The translations under genes were made by a program, and so were the position numbers. A stretch of 64,000 nucleotides of DNA from Verrucomicrobiota bacterium. Its GTDB lineage: Bacteria; Verrucomicrobiota; Verrucomicrobiia; Limisphaerales; UBA1319. The notes below the pieces were generated by a model. It saw nothing but the letters and a program-made list of their open reading frames with translations, searched no databases and was not told where the DNA came from. Each line of letters begins with the position of its first letter. The stretch's first letter is position 1. Location of the stretch: NCBI GenBank assembly GCA_022709905.1, contig JAKLHY010000015.1, forward strand, positions 49,328 to 113,327. Direction: 5' to 3'. Below, piece by piece: positions 16,642-25,558 of this stretch.

Positions 16642-17967
16642 TCACAGCCCACCATCGATGGTCCACCGTTTTCCGGGCCCGTTTCGCTTTAGAGCCAGGT
16701 TGAACTTCTTCACGTTGCCATCCTTAAACTGGATTTCGTAGGGCACGAATCGAGCGTCGTTCGCCGTGGAAGTAAAGGAGTCTCCCAATTGCAGGACTTT
16801 TACGCCACTCAGGAAGGCTTTGAACCGGTCATCGATCGGCAAAGGCCAGTATTTGGACACTTCAGTCCAATCCTCGCGACCACAGGCCTCGAAGAACGCC
16901 CGAGCCGCTTGTTCCGCCGTCATCGCCGCGGCCTGAGGATCGTCCGGCGCAGGCTTCGGTTCCTCAATCCAATTGACGTTCTGCGGAAGAGCCAAGTCGA
17001 AGAGGCCAGGGTCCAAGGTTGGGTTGTATTCGATACGATCCACTTCCATGACCAGCACATCACCGCTCGGGGTGTGGAGAAATACCTGGAGCGCTTCAAG
17101 TTGGCCGGACGGCTCGTCAAAGCGATAAACACGGCGTGTATCCGCAGTGTTGAAGAAGGCGTTCTTCAAATAATCACCGTCGGGCAGGCCGGATTGGGTC
17201 TCAAGAGTCACCACCGCCTTGGCTGCCCCGGAAGCGTCAGTCTCGCGACTGAGCTCCAGTGAGGAACCCTTCGATTGGGCCAGACGCATTTCGGCGCCCA
17301 AAGTCTGTTCGATATCGGCCAACTCGTGGAGCCAGCCTGTGTCAAAGGCAGCGGCGCTGGGCTGGGGCACTTTAAGGGCCGCGTTTGCGGCACGCAAATA
17401 AAGCGTTGTGGATTGGCCATCCATGACCGCAACGCGTCCCGGTTTGTCGACACGCCACTTGGACGGCCTGCGGCAGTCCTTCCACAGATCCACTTTCACA
17501 AAGTCCATGCTTGGATCGATGTGGGCGAAATTCTCGCCTGGAGCGGTGCGAACCCGACATTGGAGGTGAACGCTTGTCAGGCGTTTGGCCGCCAAGGCGC
17601 CTTTGGCCATCACCTCGGAGGCCAGGGCCTGGCCCTTGGCCGAGAACAAAACGACCGCAACCAAGGCTACTCCGGCGATGGCTCCAGCTCCAAGCCCCCA
17701 TCTCAGAAGCGTTTTGATCATATGAATTGAAGAACTCCTTTCGCTCTGAGTATCACGAATCCGGCCCATCACCCGCCCGACCACCGACACCCGAGCGGCT
17801 ACTTGGCCGCGGGTGGCAAGTCGTTGCTGTAAACGGGTGAGTGCGTCGCATTCTCGACGGCAGGAGGAACATGCGTCCAGGTGCTCGCGGCATGCCAGCG
17901 CCTCGGACTTATCCAATACACACTCGAGGTAGGCGACCAGGTTTTCCTGACATTCAAGACAATTCAT
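16642..17967 (-). CDS. Anti-sigma factor with zinc finger and large periplasmic domain
   Basis: A 441-residue membrane protein. The N-terminal 60 residues form a putative zinc-finger anti-sigma domain with CX2C near the start and the HX3CX2C motif HLDACSSC. One membrane helix follows at about 92-112. The remaining 330 residues are outside the cytoplasm; the segment after the helix resembles the LolA/LppX-type fold of outer-membrane-lipoprotein-sorting proteins seen in some anti-sigma proteins, and a conserved small domain ends the protein. The ATG overlaps the stop of the sigma gene (ATGA), so the pair is coupled. It probably holds the sigma factor inactive until an envelope signal is sensed. 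The signal is unknown. Confidence 0.8.
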   Translation of the reverse strand: MNCLECQENLVAYLECVLDKSEALACREHLDACSSCRRECDALTRLQQRLATRGQVAARVSVVGRVMGRIRDTQSERSSSIHMIKTLLRWGLGAGAIAGVALVAVVLFSAKGQALASEVMAKGALAAKRLTSVHLQCRVRTAPGENFAHIDPSMDFVKVDLWKDCRRPSKWRVDKPGRVAVMDGQSTTLYLRAANAALKVPQPSAAAFDTGWLHELADIEQTLGAEMRLAQSKGSSLELSRETDASGAAKAVVTLETQSGLPDGDYLKNAFFNTADTRRVYRFDEPSGQLEALQVFLHTPSGDVLVMEVDRIEYNPTLDPGLFDLALPQNVNWIEEPKPAPDDPQAAAMTAEQAARAFFEACGREDWTEVSKYWPLPIDDRFKAFLSGVKVLQLGDSFTSTANDARFVPYEIQFKDGNVKKFNLALKRNGPGKRWTIDGGL

Positions 17968-18518
17968 GGCTTGACCTCCGGTTGGCCCACGGGATTCGGA
18001 TCGGTAGAAGACTGAAGATGGTGACGGAGTTGCGCGTAGGCTCGTGAAAGCGTCTTCGTCACTGTGCCCAAGGGCAGGTTGAGGCGGTCGGCCACTTCCT
18101 GGCAGGAAAGCTGTTCATAGAACCGCAGTAGGATCACTTGTTGGCAGGATTCAGGGAGCGCCGCAATGGCTTCCTCAAGGTGATCGTTCTCCCAATCCCT
18201 CTCCGTTTTTTGATCCACCGGCTCCCAAGAGCAGTCCACCGTCACCTGACGAACGGCTCGGCGCTGGAACTCATGGACTACACGCCGTCCAATACCCAAG
18301 AGCCATGCGTGAAACGCCCCGGGCTTATCGAGCCGCCGCAGAGCAAAAAAAGCGCGCACAAACGACTCTTGCGCGGCTTCCTCCGCCAATGCCCGGTCCC
18401 GCAGTCGCCCCGCTAGATAAGCGAATAACGGCTTTTGGTAACGCTCGACGAGGAATCGGAAATCATCCGGCTCGCCGTTCCGGCAGCGTTCAACGTACTC
18501 CTGGTCCATCTCTTCCAT
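17964..18518 (-). CDS. ECF-type RNA polymerase sigma factor
   Basis: A 184-residue sigma-70 family protein of the extracytoplasmic function class. Region 2 contains FRFLVERYQKPLFAYLAGRL and the segment AEEAAQESFVRAFFAL; region 4 contains LPESCQQVILLRFYEQLSCQ and the helix-turn-helix EVADRLNLPLGTVTKTLSRA. No extra domains. I chose the ATG at 18516-18518, because the frame upstream to 18587 has no sigma similarity. It is followed directly by its probable anti-sigma factor, and such pairs usually activate their own promoter, which would lie in 18519-18700. Confidence 0.88.
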   Translation of the reverse strand: MEEMDQEYVERCRNGEPDDFRFLVERYQKPLFAYLAGRLRDRALAEEAAQESFVRAFFALRRLDKPGAFHAWLLGIGRRVVHEFQRRAVRQVTVDCSWEPVDQKTERDWENDHLEEAIAALPESCQQVILLRFYEQLSCQEVADRLNLPLGTVTKTLSRAYAQLRHHLQSSTDPNPVGQPEVKP

Positions 18519-18772
18519 CTTAGGCTCCGTTCGATCCAGAATCGGATACTCACCATATAAGTGAAGCCGCGGCCGATTTTGCGACAAAAAACTTTCGACA
18601 GACTCCGATCCAGGAGCGTTTTTCGAGCGTCAACAGCCGTCAGAGGACGAGGATTTCGATTGATCATCGCATTTCTCCGCTCCTTCCACACGCCGTTCTT
18701 CCGCTTCAGTGAAGAGTGCCGCAGACGTCCAGCAATACAGAGCCTAAAACGACTGGATTCCGGATCTGAGTT
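18519..18772. other. Divergent intergenic region, sigma gene to helicase locus
   Basis: This 254-bp stretch contains the 5' flank of the sigma/anti-sigma operon on the minus strand and the upstream region of the plus-strand genes. Open frames on both strands through it are not recognisable proteins. I see no clear -35/-10 pair or repeat. Confidence 0.3.
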
Positions 18773-18997
18773 GTGAATAATCCCCAGAGCATGAACGAGA
18801 CCAAGAAGCGCGGTTTGTTCGTGATCATGTCTGAGCTTTGGTACGGAGCTGGGGACGGTCTCTGGATGCATCACGTAAAACCTGGCAATGCCCAGGTGTA
18901 TGGCGCGTTGATTGGGAAACGGTTTGCACGCTTCGACAATCTCATGTGGATGCATGCCGGCGAAAGCGATTGGGCGCTGGTGCTGAATGCGAATTGA
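18773..18997 (+). CDS. Small unrecognised ORF upstream of the SNF2 gene
   Basis: A 74-codon frame ending 2 nt before the helicase start. It contains two similar stretches, LWMHHVKPGN and LMWMHAGESD, about 35 residues apart, which is unusual for random sequence. No signal peptide or membrane helix. The start is uncertain because several ATGs lie in the first 20 codons. It may be a small partner gene, the remnant of a longer gene, or non-coding. I give it mainly because of its tight spacing to the next gene. Confidence 0.25.
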   Translation: MNNPQSMNETKKRGLFVIMSELWYGAGDGLWMHHVKPGNAQVYGALIGKRFARFDNLMWMHAGESDWALVLNAN

Positions 18998-18999
18998 TC

Positions 19000-21750
19000 A
19001 TGCCGGACACTATCGAAACACCCTCGGACTTGTGCCTGACTCCGCATGGGCTCCTGCGCGTCGAGAACGCCGAGCCGCCCTCGCCCTGGCTGGATTTCGA
19101 GGCAGGCCGGCGGGTTTTCACGGCCTTCACCGAGTCATCGGCCCATGGTCTTTTGCATTTGGGCACTCGTGAGCTCAGCACTCCGTTGCCCCCTGGGGCG
19201 GCCTGGTGGCGCGAAATGCCGCGCCGATATCTCACCCGTCTCTGCCATACGCCCGATTTGGAGCGATCAAGAGAACTTGCCCCCTTGCCCCCGCCCGCCG
19301 AATCCGAGCTCGCAGACTGGGCCAACACCGCGCCGCCCATGCGCGGCGGCGAGTATCTTAACGCGGATAGGCTGGCGGATTTCTGGGTCCAACTCGACCA
19401 GCATGTTCGTACTGAGATCGCCTCGCATCCGGAGGGCGCCAGCGCCTGGCTCAAGGAACGGCATCCATTATGGCGGATGGTCGGACGCGTCACCTTTCAC
19501 CTGGCCGAGAACAAACGGCATCCAACCCATCCGTTCGCCTTCATGGCGAGCTATGCGTCGCGGCTTTCAAACCAGTCGCGCGTTCAGCATCTGCCGCTCG
19601 GCCGCGCCCTTCAGGAATATGCGGGCGCCGGCAACAAGACCGCGTTGCTCAACCTGCTGGCCCCTGTCCAGAAGGCCGCCGAACAAGGGGCCTTCGTGCG
19701 TGAACTGGTTGAAAGCCATCGCATCTTCAAACCGCTGCCCTGGACGCCCGCCGAAGCCTATCGTTTTCTGAAAGAAGCGCCCGTGTGCGAGACCGCCGGG
19801 GTGATTGTCCGGCTGCCGGATTGGTGGAAAGGCGGCCGGCCGCCCCGCCCCCGGGTGTCGGTTCGGATCGGACAACAGCCAAGCGCCGGTTTGGGCGCGG
19901 ATACCCTTCTGGATTTCTCGGTCGAAACAACCCTCGATGGCCAGCCATTGACCGAGGCCGAGTGGCAGTCTTTGCTTCAGGCCGCAAGTGGTTTAGCGCT
20001 CGTACGCGGCCAGTGGGTCGAAGTGGATTCCGACAAGCTTCGTGAGGCGTTGGCTCACTGGAAAAAGGTCGAAAAGCTCTCCCACAGCGATGGACTGACC
20101 TTCTTCGAGGGCATGCGGTTGATCTCGGGATTTCAGCCGGGAGCCTCCGCGGGCGAGGCTGGAATGGCTTTGGCCGCGGAACGGGAGTGGATAGGGATTC
20201 AGCCGGGCCAATGGCTGGAAGAGGTTCTGGCTGAACTGCGCGATCCGTCCCGCACGTCCGCAGGCATCAGCCTTCCCGGCTTGCGCGCTGATCTGCGCCC
20301 TTATCAGGCTGTGGGCGTTCGCTGGCTCGAGTTTCTTGCGCGGCTGGGACTGGGCGGTTGTCTGGCCGATGACATGGGCCTGGGAAAGACACTCCAGGTT
20401 CTGGCCCTGTTGCTGCTGCGCAAAACTGCAGCCCGGCAGAAAGCGGACCCGAGTCGCACCTCTGACGCCATCCCCAGTCTCCTGATTGTGCCGGCCTCCT
20501 TGCTGGCCAACTGGCGCGCCGAGATCGAACGGTTTACGCCTGAATTGAGTTTTCTGATCCTCCACCCTTCTGAATCCGAAAATCCATCGGCCGCATTGGA
20601 CTCGGGCACCGACCGAAAGGTCGACCTTGTCATCACCACCTACGGGATGGTATCGCGCCTGAAGACCTTGCGCGAACGCCCATGGCAAATGGCCGTCTTG
20701 GATGAAGCCCAGGCCATCAAAAATCCCGAAACACGCCAAGCGCGCGCCGTCAAGGAACTCCAGGCCACCGCACGCTTCGCTCTTACCGGCACTCCCGTCG
20801 AGAATCGCGTCGGCGATCTCTGGTCCATTTTCGATTTCCTCAACCCCGGCCTGCTCGGTTCCGCCAGTGCGTTCGCGAAATACATCCGCGCCCGCGACGC
20901 CTCGGAGCGCCCGGACTACGGCCCGCTGCGAGCCCTCACCCGGCCTTACCTCCTGCGCCGCCTCAAGACCGACAAACGCATTATCGCCGACTTGCCCGAT
21001 AAAACCGAGGTCCGCGCCTGGTGCTCTCTTACCAAGACCCAGGCGGCGCTCTACCAGAAAGCCGTGTCGGACCTCGCCGAAGCCCTCGAGACCGCTGACG
21101 GAATCCAGCGCCGCGGCCTGGTGCTTGCCTTCATCATGCGCTTCAAACAAATCTGCAATCATCCCTCACAATGGCTGGGAGATGGCGGTTATGCCCCGGA
21201 AGCCAGCGGCAAGTTCGCCCGGCTCCGCGAGCTGGCCGAGGAAATTGCGGATCGCCAGGAAAAGGCGCTCGTGTTTACCCAGTTCCGTGAAATCACCGAT
21301 CCGCTGTCGGCCTTTCTGACGGAGGTCTTTCGCCGCCCCGGCCTGGTGTTGCACGGCGGCACTGCCGTCCCCCAACGCCGCCGCCTGGTCGAGTTGTTCC
21401 AGCGAGACGATGGGCCGCCATTCTTCCTGCTGACCGTCAAGGCTGGCGGCGCCGGCCTCAATCTCACCCAGGCCGCCCACGTGATTCATTTCGATCGCTG
21501 GTGGAACCCCGCTGTCGAGAACCAGGCCACCGATCGCGCCTTCCGTATCGGACAAAAACAGAACGTGCTCGTCCACAAGTTCGTCTGTCGCGGCACCATC
21601 GAGGAACGCATCGATCAGGTCATCGAGGATAAAAAGGCATTGTCCGCCGAACTGCTCGAGGGTGGAGGCGAGAAACTCCTGACCGAAATGTCCAACGCCG
21701 AACTGTTGAGTTTCGTCGCGCTTGATCTGCACCGGGCCACGGAGGTATAA
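19000..21750 (+). CDS. SNF2-family DEAD/DEAH helicase
   Basis: A 916-residue Swi2/Snf2 ATPase. The N-terminal 400 residues are the bacterial SNF2-associated region. The helicase core begins with LRPYQAVGVRWLEFL; motif I is DDMGLGKT, motif II DEAQAIKNP, motif III TGTPVEN, and the second RecA domain shows the VKAGGAGLNLTQA and DRWWNPAVENQATDRAFRIG motifs V and VI. Such enzymes translocate on double-stranded DNA and remodel protein-DNA complexes. ATG at 19000-19002; the frame extends 54 codons upstream without family similarity. A SWIM-domain gene follows 14 nt after the stop, a pairing common for bacterial SNF2 helicases. Confidence 0.93.
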   Translation: MPDTIETPSDLCLTPHGLLRVENAEPPSPWLDFEAGRRVFTAFTESSAHGLLHLGTRELSTPLPPGAAWWREMPRRYLTRLCHTPDLERSRELAPLPPPAESELADWANTAPPMRGGEYLNADRLADFWVQLDQHVRTEIASHPEGASAWLKERHPLWRMVGRVTFHLAENKRHPTHPFAFMASYASRLSNQSRVQHLPLGRALQEYAGAGNKTALLNLLAPVQKAAEQGAFVRELVESHRIFKPLPWTPAEAYRFLKEAPVCETAGVIVRLPDWWKGGRPPRPRVSVRIGQQPSAGLGADTLLDFSVETTLDGQPLTEAEWQSLLQAASGLALVRGQWVEVDSDKLREALAHWKKVEKLSHSDGLTFFEGMRLISGFQPGASAGEAGMALAAEREWIGIQPGQWLEEVLAELRDPSRTSAGISLPGLRADLRPYQAVGVRWLEFLARLGLGGCLADDMGLGKTLQVLALLLLRKTAARQKADPSRTSDAIPSLLIVPASLLANWRAEIERFTPELSFLILHPSESENPSAALDSGTDRKVDLVITTYGMVSRLKTLRERPWQMAVLDEAQAIKNPETRQARAVKELQATARFALTGTPVENRVGDLWSIFDFLNPGLLGSASAFAKYIRARDASERPDYGPLRALTRPYLLRRLKTDKRIIADLPDKTEVRAWCSLTKTQAALYQKAVSDLAEALETADGIQRRGLVLAFIMRFKQICNHPSQWLGDGGYAPEASGKFARLRELAEEIADRQEKALVFTQFREITDPLSAFLTEVFRRPGLVLHGGTAVPQRRRLVELFQRDDGPPFFLLTVKAGGAGLNLTQAAHVIHFDRWWNPAVENQATDRAFRIGQKQNVLVHKFVCRGTIEERIDQVIEDKKALSAELLEGGGEKLLTEMSNAELLSFVALDLHRATEV

Positions 21751-21764
21751 ACAGCCGACACAAA

Positions 21765-22721
21765 ATGAGCAGATACGACAACGGATACTACGGATGGCGC
21801 CCCTATGTCTCGGTGGCCGAACGCCGACTCAAGGCTCAACGCGAAATGTCCAAACTGGCCAAAAAAGGCAAGGTCATCAAACCCGTTCGGATCGATGGCC
21901 GCACCATCGCCCGCACGTTTTGGGGCAAGGCCTGGTGCGACAATCTCGAGTCCTACATGGATTACGCCAACCGGTTGCCGCGTGGCCGCACCTATCTCCG
22001 CAACGGCTCCGTGGTCCATCTCGACATCCACCCCGGCGTGATCGAGGCGACCGTCAGCGGATCGGAGCTCTATCAGGTGAAAATCCAGATCGCCGCCGCC
22101 GCCAAAACCCAGTGGAAGAAACTCTGCCACGAATGCGCCGGCGCCATCGGCTCGCTCGTCGAACTGCTCCAGGGACGGTTCTCCGATCACGTCATGAGCA
22201 TTCTAACCCGCAAGGAGACCGGTCTGTTTCCTTCCCCGAAGGAGATCCAATTGAAATGCTCGTGCCCCGACTGGGCCACCATGTGCAAACATGTCGCCGC
22301 CGTCCTCTACGGCGTGGGCGCCCGCCTCGATGAGAATCCCGAGATGCTCTTCACCTTGCGGTCGGTCAACCACGAGGAACTCATCACCCAGGCCGCCAGC
22401 GCGACCGATCTCGCCACCGCCACCGGCGCCGCCGGACCTGAACTGGCCGAAAGCGAAATCAGCGACGTCTTCGGCATCGAACTCGACACCCAAACACCGG
22501 CGGCAACACCCCCTCCCCCGGCGGAAACCGCTTCGACACCCCCTCCACCGGCGCGCCGCAAACGAAAACCCACCCCAAAAACAAAAACCTCCCGGCGCCA
22601 AGCGAAGGCCGCCTCTCCCAAACGAAAGCCGACCGCTTACCTAGCTCCTGCGACCGCCATGGCTCGTTCGGTTTCCGCAAAACGCAAGCGCCCAAACAAG
22701 AGGGTTCCCCCCGCGACCTAA
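21765..22721 (+). CDS. SWIM zinc-finger protein, SNF2 partner
   Basis: A 318-residue protein. The N-terminal 190 residues match the SWIM-domain proteins usually encoded next to bacterial SNF2 helicases (GWRPYVSVAERR, then ARTFWGKAWCDNLESY), and the SWIM zinc site is seen as CSCPDWATMCKH near residue 165. From about residue 235 the protein becomes low-complexity, rich in Pro, Ala, Thr and then Lys and Arg, including several RRKRKP- and KRKP-like patches typical of DNA-binding tails. It probably binds nucleic acid and helps direct the helicase. Same operon, 14 nt after the helicase. Confidence 0.88.
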   Translation: MSRYDNGYYGWRPYVSVAERRLKAQREMSKLAKKGKVIKPVRIDGRTIARTFWGKAWCDNLESYMDYANRLPRGRTYLRNGSVVHLDIHPGVIEATVSGSELYQVKIQIAAAAKTQWKKLCHECAGAIGSLVELLQGRFSDHVMSILTRKETGLFPSPKEIQLKCSCPDWATMCKHVAAVLYGVGARLDENPEMLFTLRSVNHEELITQAASATDLATATGAAGPELAESEISDVFGIELDTQTPAATPPPPAETASTPPPPARRKRKPTPKTKTSRRQAKAASPKRKPTAYLAPATAMARSVSAKRKRPNKRVPPAT

Positions 22722-23117
22722 GAGTCTGTGCAAAAATAACTTCCGGTTTAGCTGGCCGTTGGGGTCAGCCCTTAAAATAAAAGATAGAATTTCTCGGGGC
22801 GAGGAGGCGCGATTTGTTGCGGATCTATTTCTCCCCATGACACTTGTTTCGGCGACAGTTGGCCGCAAAAAAGAGGTGTTAAGTCTCGGAAGAGTAGTTA
22901 TTCCCCAAAGACACCCCACTGAATGGCGTCAGGAACATCGACCGATACCGGGGTCACGCCAAGCTCGGACAAGTACTCGTTGAGTTTGGCAACCCTTGAG
23001 TTGGACCTTGAATCGGAGGGGGATTCAGCCGAAACTCGGGACGTGAATCCCTCGGGCAGTGTCAAGGCCAACACTGGGGTTGGCAACCCGGCCGCTGAAC
23101 CGGCGACAGGCGGGCGG
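22722..23117. other. Intergenic region with repeat and untranslated lead
   Basis: The first 45 bp follow the SWIM gene; repeat copy A lies at 22767-22822. The rest precedes the URO-D-family gene. A frame upstream of and continuous with that gene is open from 22923, but its 65 codons are low-complexity and do not resemble the family. No promoter motif stands out. Confidence 0.3.
22767..22822 (+). repeat. Dispersed repeat copy A (AGCCCTTAAAATAA type)
   Basis: Starts AGCCCTTAAAATAAAAGATA and contains the small hairpin CTCG-GGG-CGAG, then GAGGCGCGATTTGTTGCGG. Over 56 bp it agrees with the copy at 44665-44720 (other strand) at about 45 positions; the hairpin is kept by a G-U pair in the other copy (CTTG-GGT-CGAG). 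It lies 45 bp after the SWIM gene stop. Confidence 0.65.
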
Positions 23118-24212
23118 ATGCCCTTGCCATGCCGGGCGCGAGTCCTGGCCGCCTTGGCCCATCAGCCCACCGACCGCGTGCCGCGGCTTTTGTACGAGGA
23201 GGCCATCGGCTATACCCCCCCCATGGAACGTCTCTTGCGGGAACACTGCGCTCCCCAATCCCCGCGGGAATATTTCGACATGGACATCACACGGGTGACG
23301 TTTCATCCCACTCGACTGCCGAGATCGCGCTTTGCCGATTGGCTGGGGTCTGACGCCGAAGCCTCCCTGGCCAGGGGTGAAGTTGACGAATGGGGGGTGC
23401 GGCGGCGCCGTGGCGATTTCCATCATTTTGTCCGTTTCGAACCCTCGCTGCGCGGCATCCGGGACTCGCGTCAGCTCGAGGAATACCCCTGGCCGGATCT
23501 CGACCAATCGTATCGCTGGATCGGGGTTCGCGAGCGCGTTCAGGCCCTGCAACACGAAGGCCTGGCTGTCGTCGGATATGCGGGATCCATCTTCGAGCGT
23601 TCCTGGTCTCTTCGAGGCATGGAAGACTTGATGATGGATATGTTGAGGTCACCCCCATTGGCCCATCAATTGTTCGAGCGAACGGCGGCCTTGCAGTGCT
23701 CAGCGGCCGAGAAATTCGCAAGCGCGGGCGTGGACATCGTCATCACGGGCGATGATGTGGCCGGACAGCAGGGCCTGCTGATGAAACCGGGCATGTGGCG
23801 CGAATTCCTCAAGCCACGTCTGGCCGCCACGATCCGCGCCATTAAAAAGATACGCTCCAAAACCTACGTCTTCTATCACTCCGACGGCAATGTCGAGGCA
23901 TTGATTCCTGAGCTCATCGAGATCGGCGTGGACATTTTGAATCCGGTTCAGCCCGAGTGCATGGATCCGGCGGCCATCAAACGGCGGTTTGGCGATCGCC
24001 TCTCGTTTTGGGGGACGGTGAGTGTGCAAAAAACCATGCCTTTCGGCACGTCCGACGACGTCCGCTCGGAAGTCCGGGCCCGGATCAGGGATGTTGGCGG
24101 CGGCGGCGGATTCATTCTAGCGCCGGCGCACGTGCTTGGACCGGAAACACCCTGGGAAAACATCGTCGCCTTTTTTGAAGCCGCCAACGAGAGGCGGGTG
24201 CCCGGTTTATAA
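23118..24212 (+). CDS. Uroporphyrinogen decarboxylase-family protein
   Basis: A 364-residue TIM-barrel protein of the URO-D superfamily. Typical features are RARVLAALAHQPTDRVPR at the start, the GYAGSIFERSWSLRGMEDLM segment, GDDVAGQQGLLMKP, and HSDGNVEALIPELIEIGVDI near the C terminus. These paralogues in Verrucomicrobia and Planctomycetes are generally not heme enzymes; some related proteins are methyltransferases. The HSDG region resembles the zinc or substrate site of that group. The start ATG at 23118-23120 has a GGCGGGCGG tract just upstream. It is followed 23 nt later by a Gfo/Idh oxidoreductase, so both may act in one sugar or methyl-group pathway. Substrate not predictable. Confidence 0.78.
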   Translation: MPLPCRARVLAALAHQPTDRVPRLLYEEAIGYTPPMERLLREHCAPQSPREYFDMDITRVTFHPTRLPRSRFADWLGSDAEASLARGEVDEWGVRRRRGDFHHFVRFEPSLRGIRDSRQLEEYPWPDLDQSYRWIGVRERVQALQHEGLAVVGYAGSIFERSWSLRGMEDLMMDMLRSPPLAHQLFERTAALQCSAAEKFASAGVDIVITGDDVAGQQGLLMKPGMWREFLKPRLAATIRAIKKIRSKTYVFYHSDGNVEALIPELIEIGVDILNPVQPECMDPAAIKRRFGDRLSFWGTVSVQKTMPFGTSDDVRSEVRARIRDVGGGGGFILAPAHVLGPETPWENIVAFFEAANERRVPGL

Positions 24213-24235
24213 CCTCTTAAAATTCACCTGTGACT

Positions 24236-25522
24236 ATGACACCAATCCCACCCCTGACCCTCGCCTGCATCGGGTGCGGCGCGCGCGCCCAGACATACAC
24301 CCAACTGGCCCGACGCCATCCCCGCCAGTTCCAGATTGTGGCCGGCGCCGATCCTGTGCCAGACCGGGTTGAGAAAATCCGCCGCATATCGGAGAACCCG
24401 ACATTTCGCGGTTTCCCCAGCGCCGACGCCATTCTGGGCGCGGGAAAAATCGCGGATATCATGATTGTCGCCACGCAAGACAATGACCACTTCGAGCACT
24501 GCCGCGGCGCGTTGCAGCTCGGCTACGATGTGCTCCTGGAGAAGCCGATCTCGACCCGCGCGGCGCAGGTCCTGGAAATCGAGCGTCTCGCCCGCGCGGC
24601 TGGCAAACGGGTGATGGTCTGCTTTGTCCTGCGGTTTGCCGCGTTTTATCGGAAGGTCAAGGAAATCCTGGATTCTGGAGCGCTTGGCGAATTGGTTTCG
24701 ATTCAAGCCAGCGAAGGCGTAAATCCGTGGCATCAGGCGCATTCTTTTGTGCGCGGACACTGGTCCGTCGTGGAAAAGAGTTCGCCAATGATTCTCTCGA
24801 AGTGCTGTCATGACGTCGATATCGTTCACTGGCTGGCCGGACGGCGTTGCGTGCGGATATCGAGTTTTGGGAGCCTCGAATGCTTCCGGCCCGAACGCGC
24901 GCCCGCGGGCGCGCCCGCCCGTTGCACGGAGGGTTGCCCGGCCGGAGAGACTTGCCCCTACAATGCTTTGCGCTATGCCCAGGACCAGCGTTTTCCCTGG
25001 TTGCCGATGGTCTATGACCGGGCGCAGGACGCCAGCGTGGAGGAAATCACAGCCTGGTTGCGCAGCAGTCCCTGGGGACGCTGTGTTTATCACTGCGACA
25101 ATGATGCTGTGGATCGACAGGTCCTGGCCATGGAGTTCGAAGGCGGTGTCACCGCCACGTTTACCATGACCGCGTTTGCCACAGGGCGGCATATCGAGAT
25201 TTGCGGGACAAAAGGCGTGCTGAAAGGCGGTGAAAGCTACCGGCAACACTTCGGAACGCATCTCATCCTGCTGCCGCATGCAGGGGAGCCCGTGCGATAC
25301 ACGGTGCAGGCGGAAGACGGCGGTTATGAATTGCACGGGGGAGGCGATCCCGGACTGGTCAACGCCCTATACGATGAAATGACCAAGCCCGTTAGCGCCC
25401 CGCTGGCCGCCGGCCTCGACTCGACTGTCCACAGTCACTTGATGGCGTTCGCGGCCGAGGAAGCCCGTTTGACCGGGCGAGTGGTCACCGTCGAGGATCT
25501 CCTGAGAAAAGTCCTGCCATGA
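24236..25522 (+). CDS. Gfo/Idh/MocA-family oxidoreductase
   Basis: A 428-residue NAD(P)-dependent dehydrogenase. The N-terminal Rossmann fold starts with CIGCGARAQTYTQLA, includes EKPISTRAAQVLEIERLA, the catalytic-type region SKCCHDVDIVHWLAG, and a C-terminal alpha/beta substrate domain. A cysteine-rich loop CTEGCPAGETCPYNA near residue 225, with ALRY following, is shared with one subgroup of the family. These enzymes oxidise or reduce sugars and cyclitols. The ATG at 24236-24238 is used; a GTG six bases earlier is also in frame. It probably shares a transcript with the URO-D-family gene. Confidence 0.88.
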   Translation: MTPIPPLTLACIGCGARAQTYTQLARRHPRQFQIVAGADPVPDRVEKIRRISENPTFRGFPSADAILGAGKIADIMIVATQDNDHFEHCRGALQLGYDVLLEKPISTRAAQVLEIERLARAAGKRVMVCFVLRFAAFYRKVKEILDSGALGELVSIQASEGVNPWHQAHSFVRGHWSVVEKSSPMILSKCCHDVDIVHWLAGRRCVRISSFGSLECFRPERAPAGAPARCTEGCPAGETCPYNALRYAQDQRFPWLPMVYDRAQDASVEEITAWLRSSPWGRCVYHCDNDAVDRQVLAMEFEGGVTATFTMTAFATGRHIEICGTKGVLKGGESYRQHFGTHLILLPHAGEPVRYTVQAEDGGYELHGGGDPGLVNALYDEMTKPVSAPLAAGLDSTVHSHLMAFAAEEARLTGRVVTVEDLLRKVLP

Positions 25523-25558
25523 ACCTCGTTTTCCTCGTCGGTTAAAGGGGCAGCTTCG

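Noticed and set aside
19993..21162. Minus-strand ORF of 389 codons opposite the SNF2 core
   Set aside because: Shadow of the helicase motifs; no start signal and no recognisable domain.
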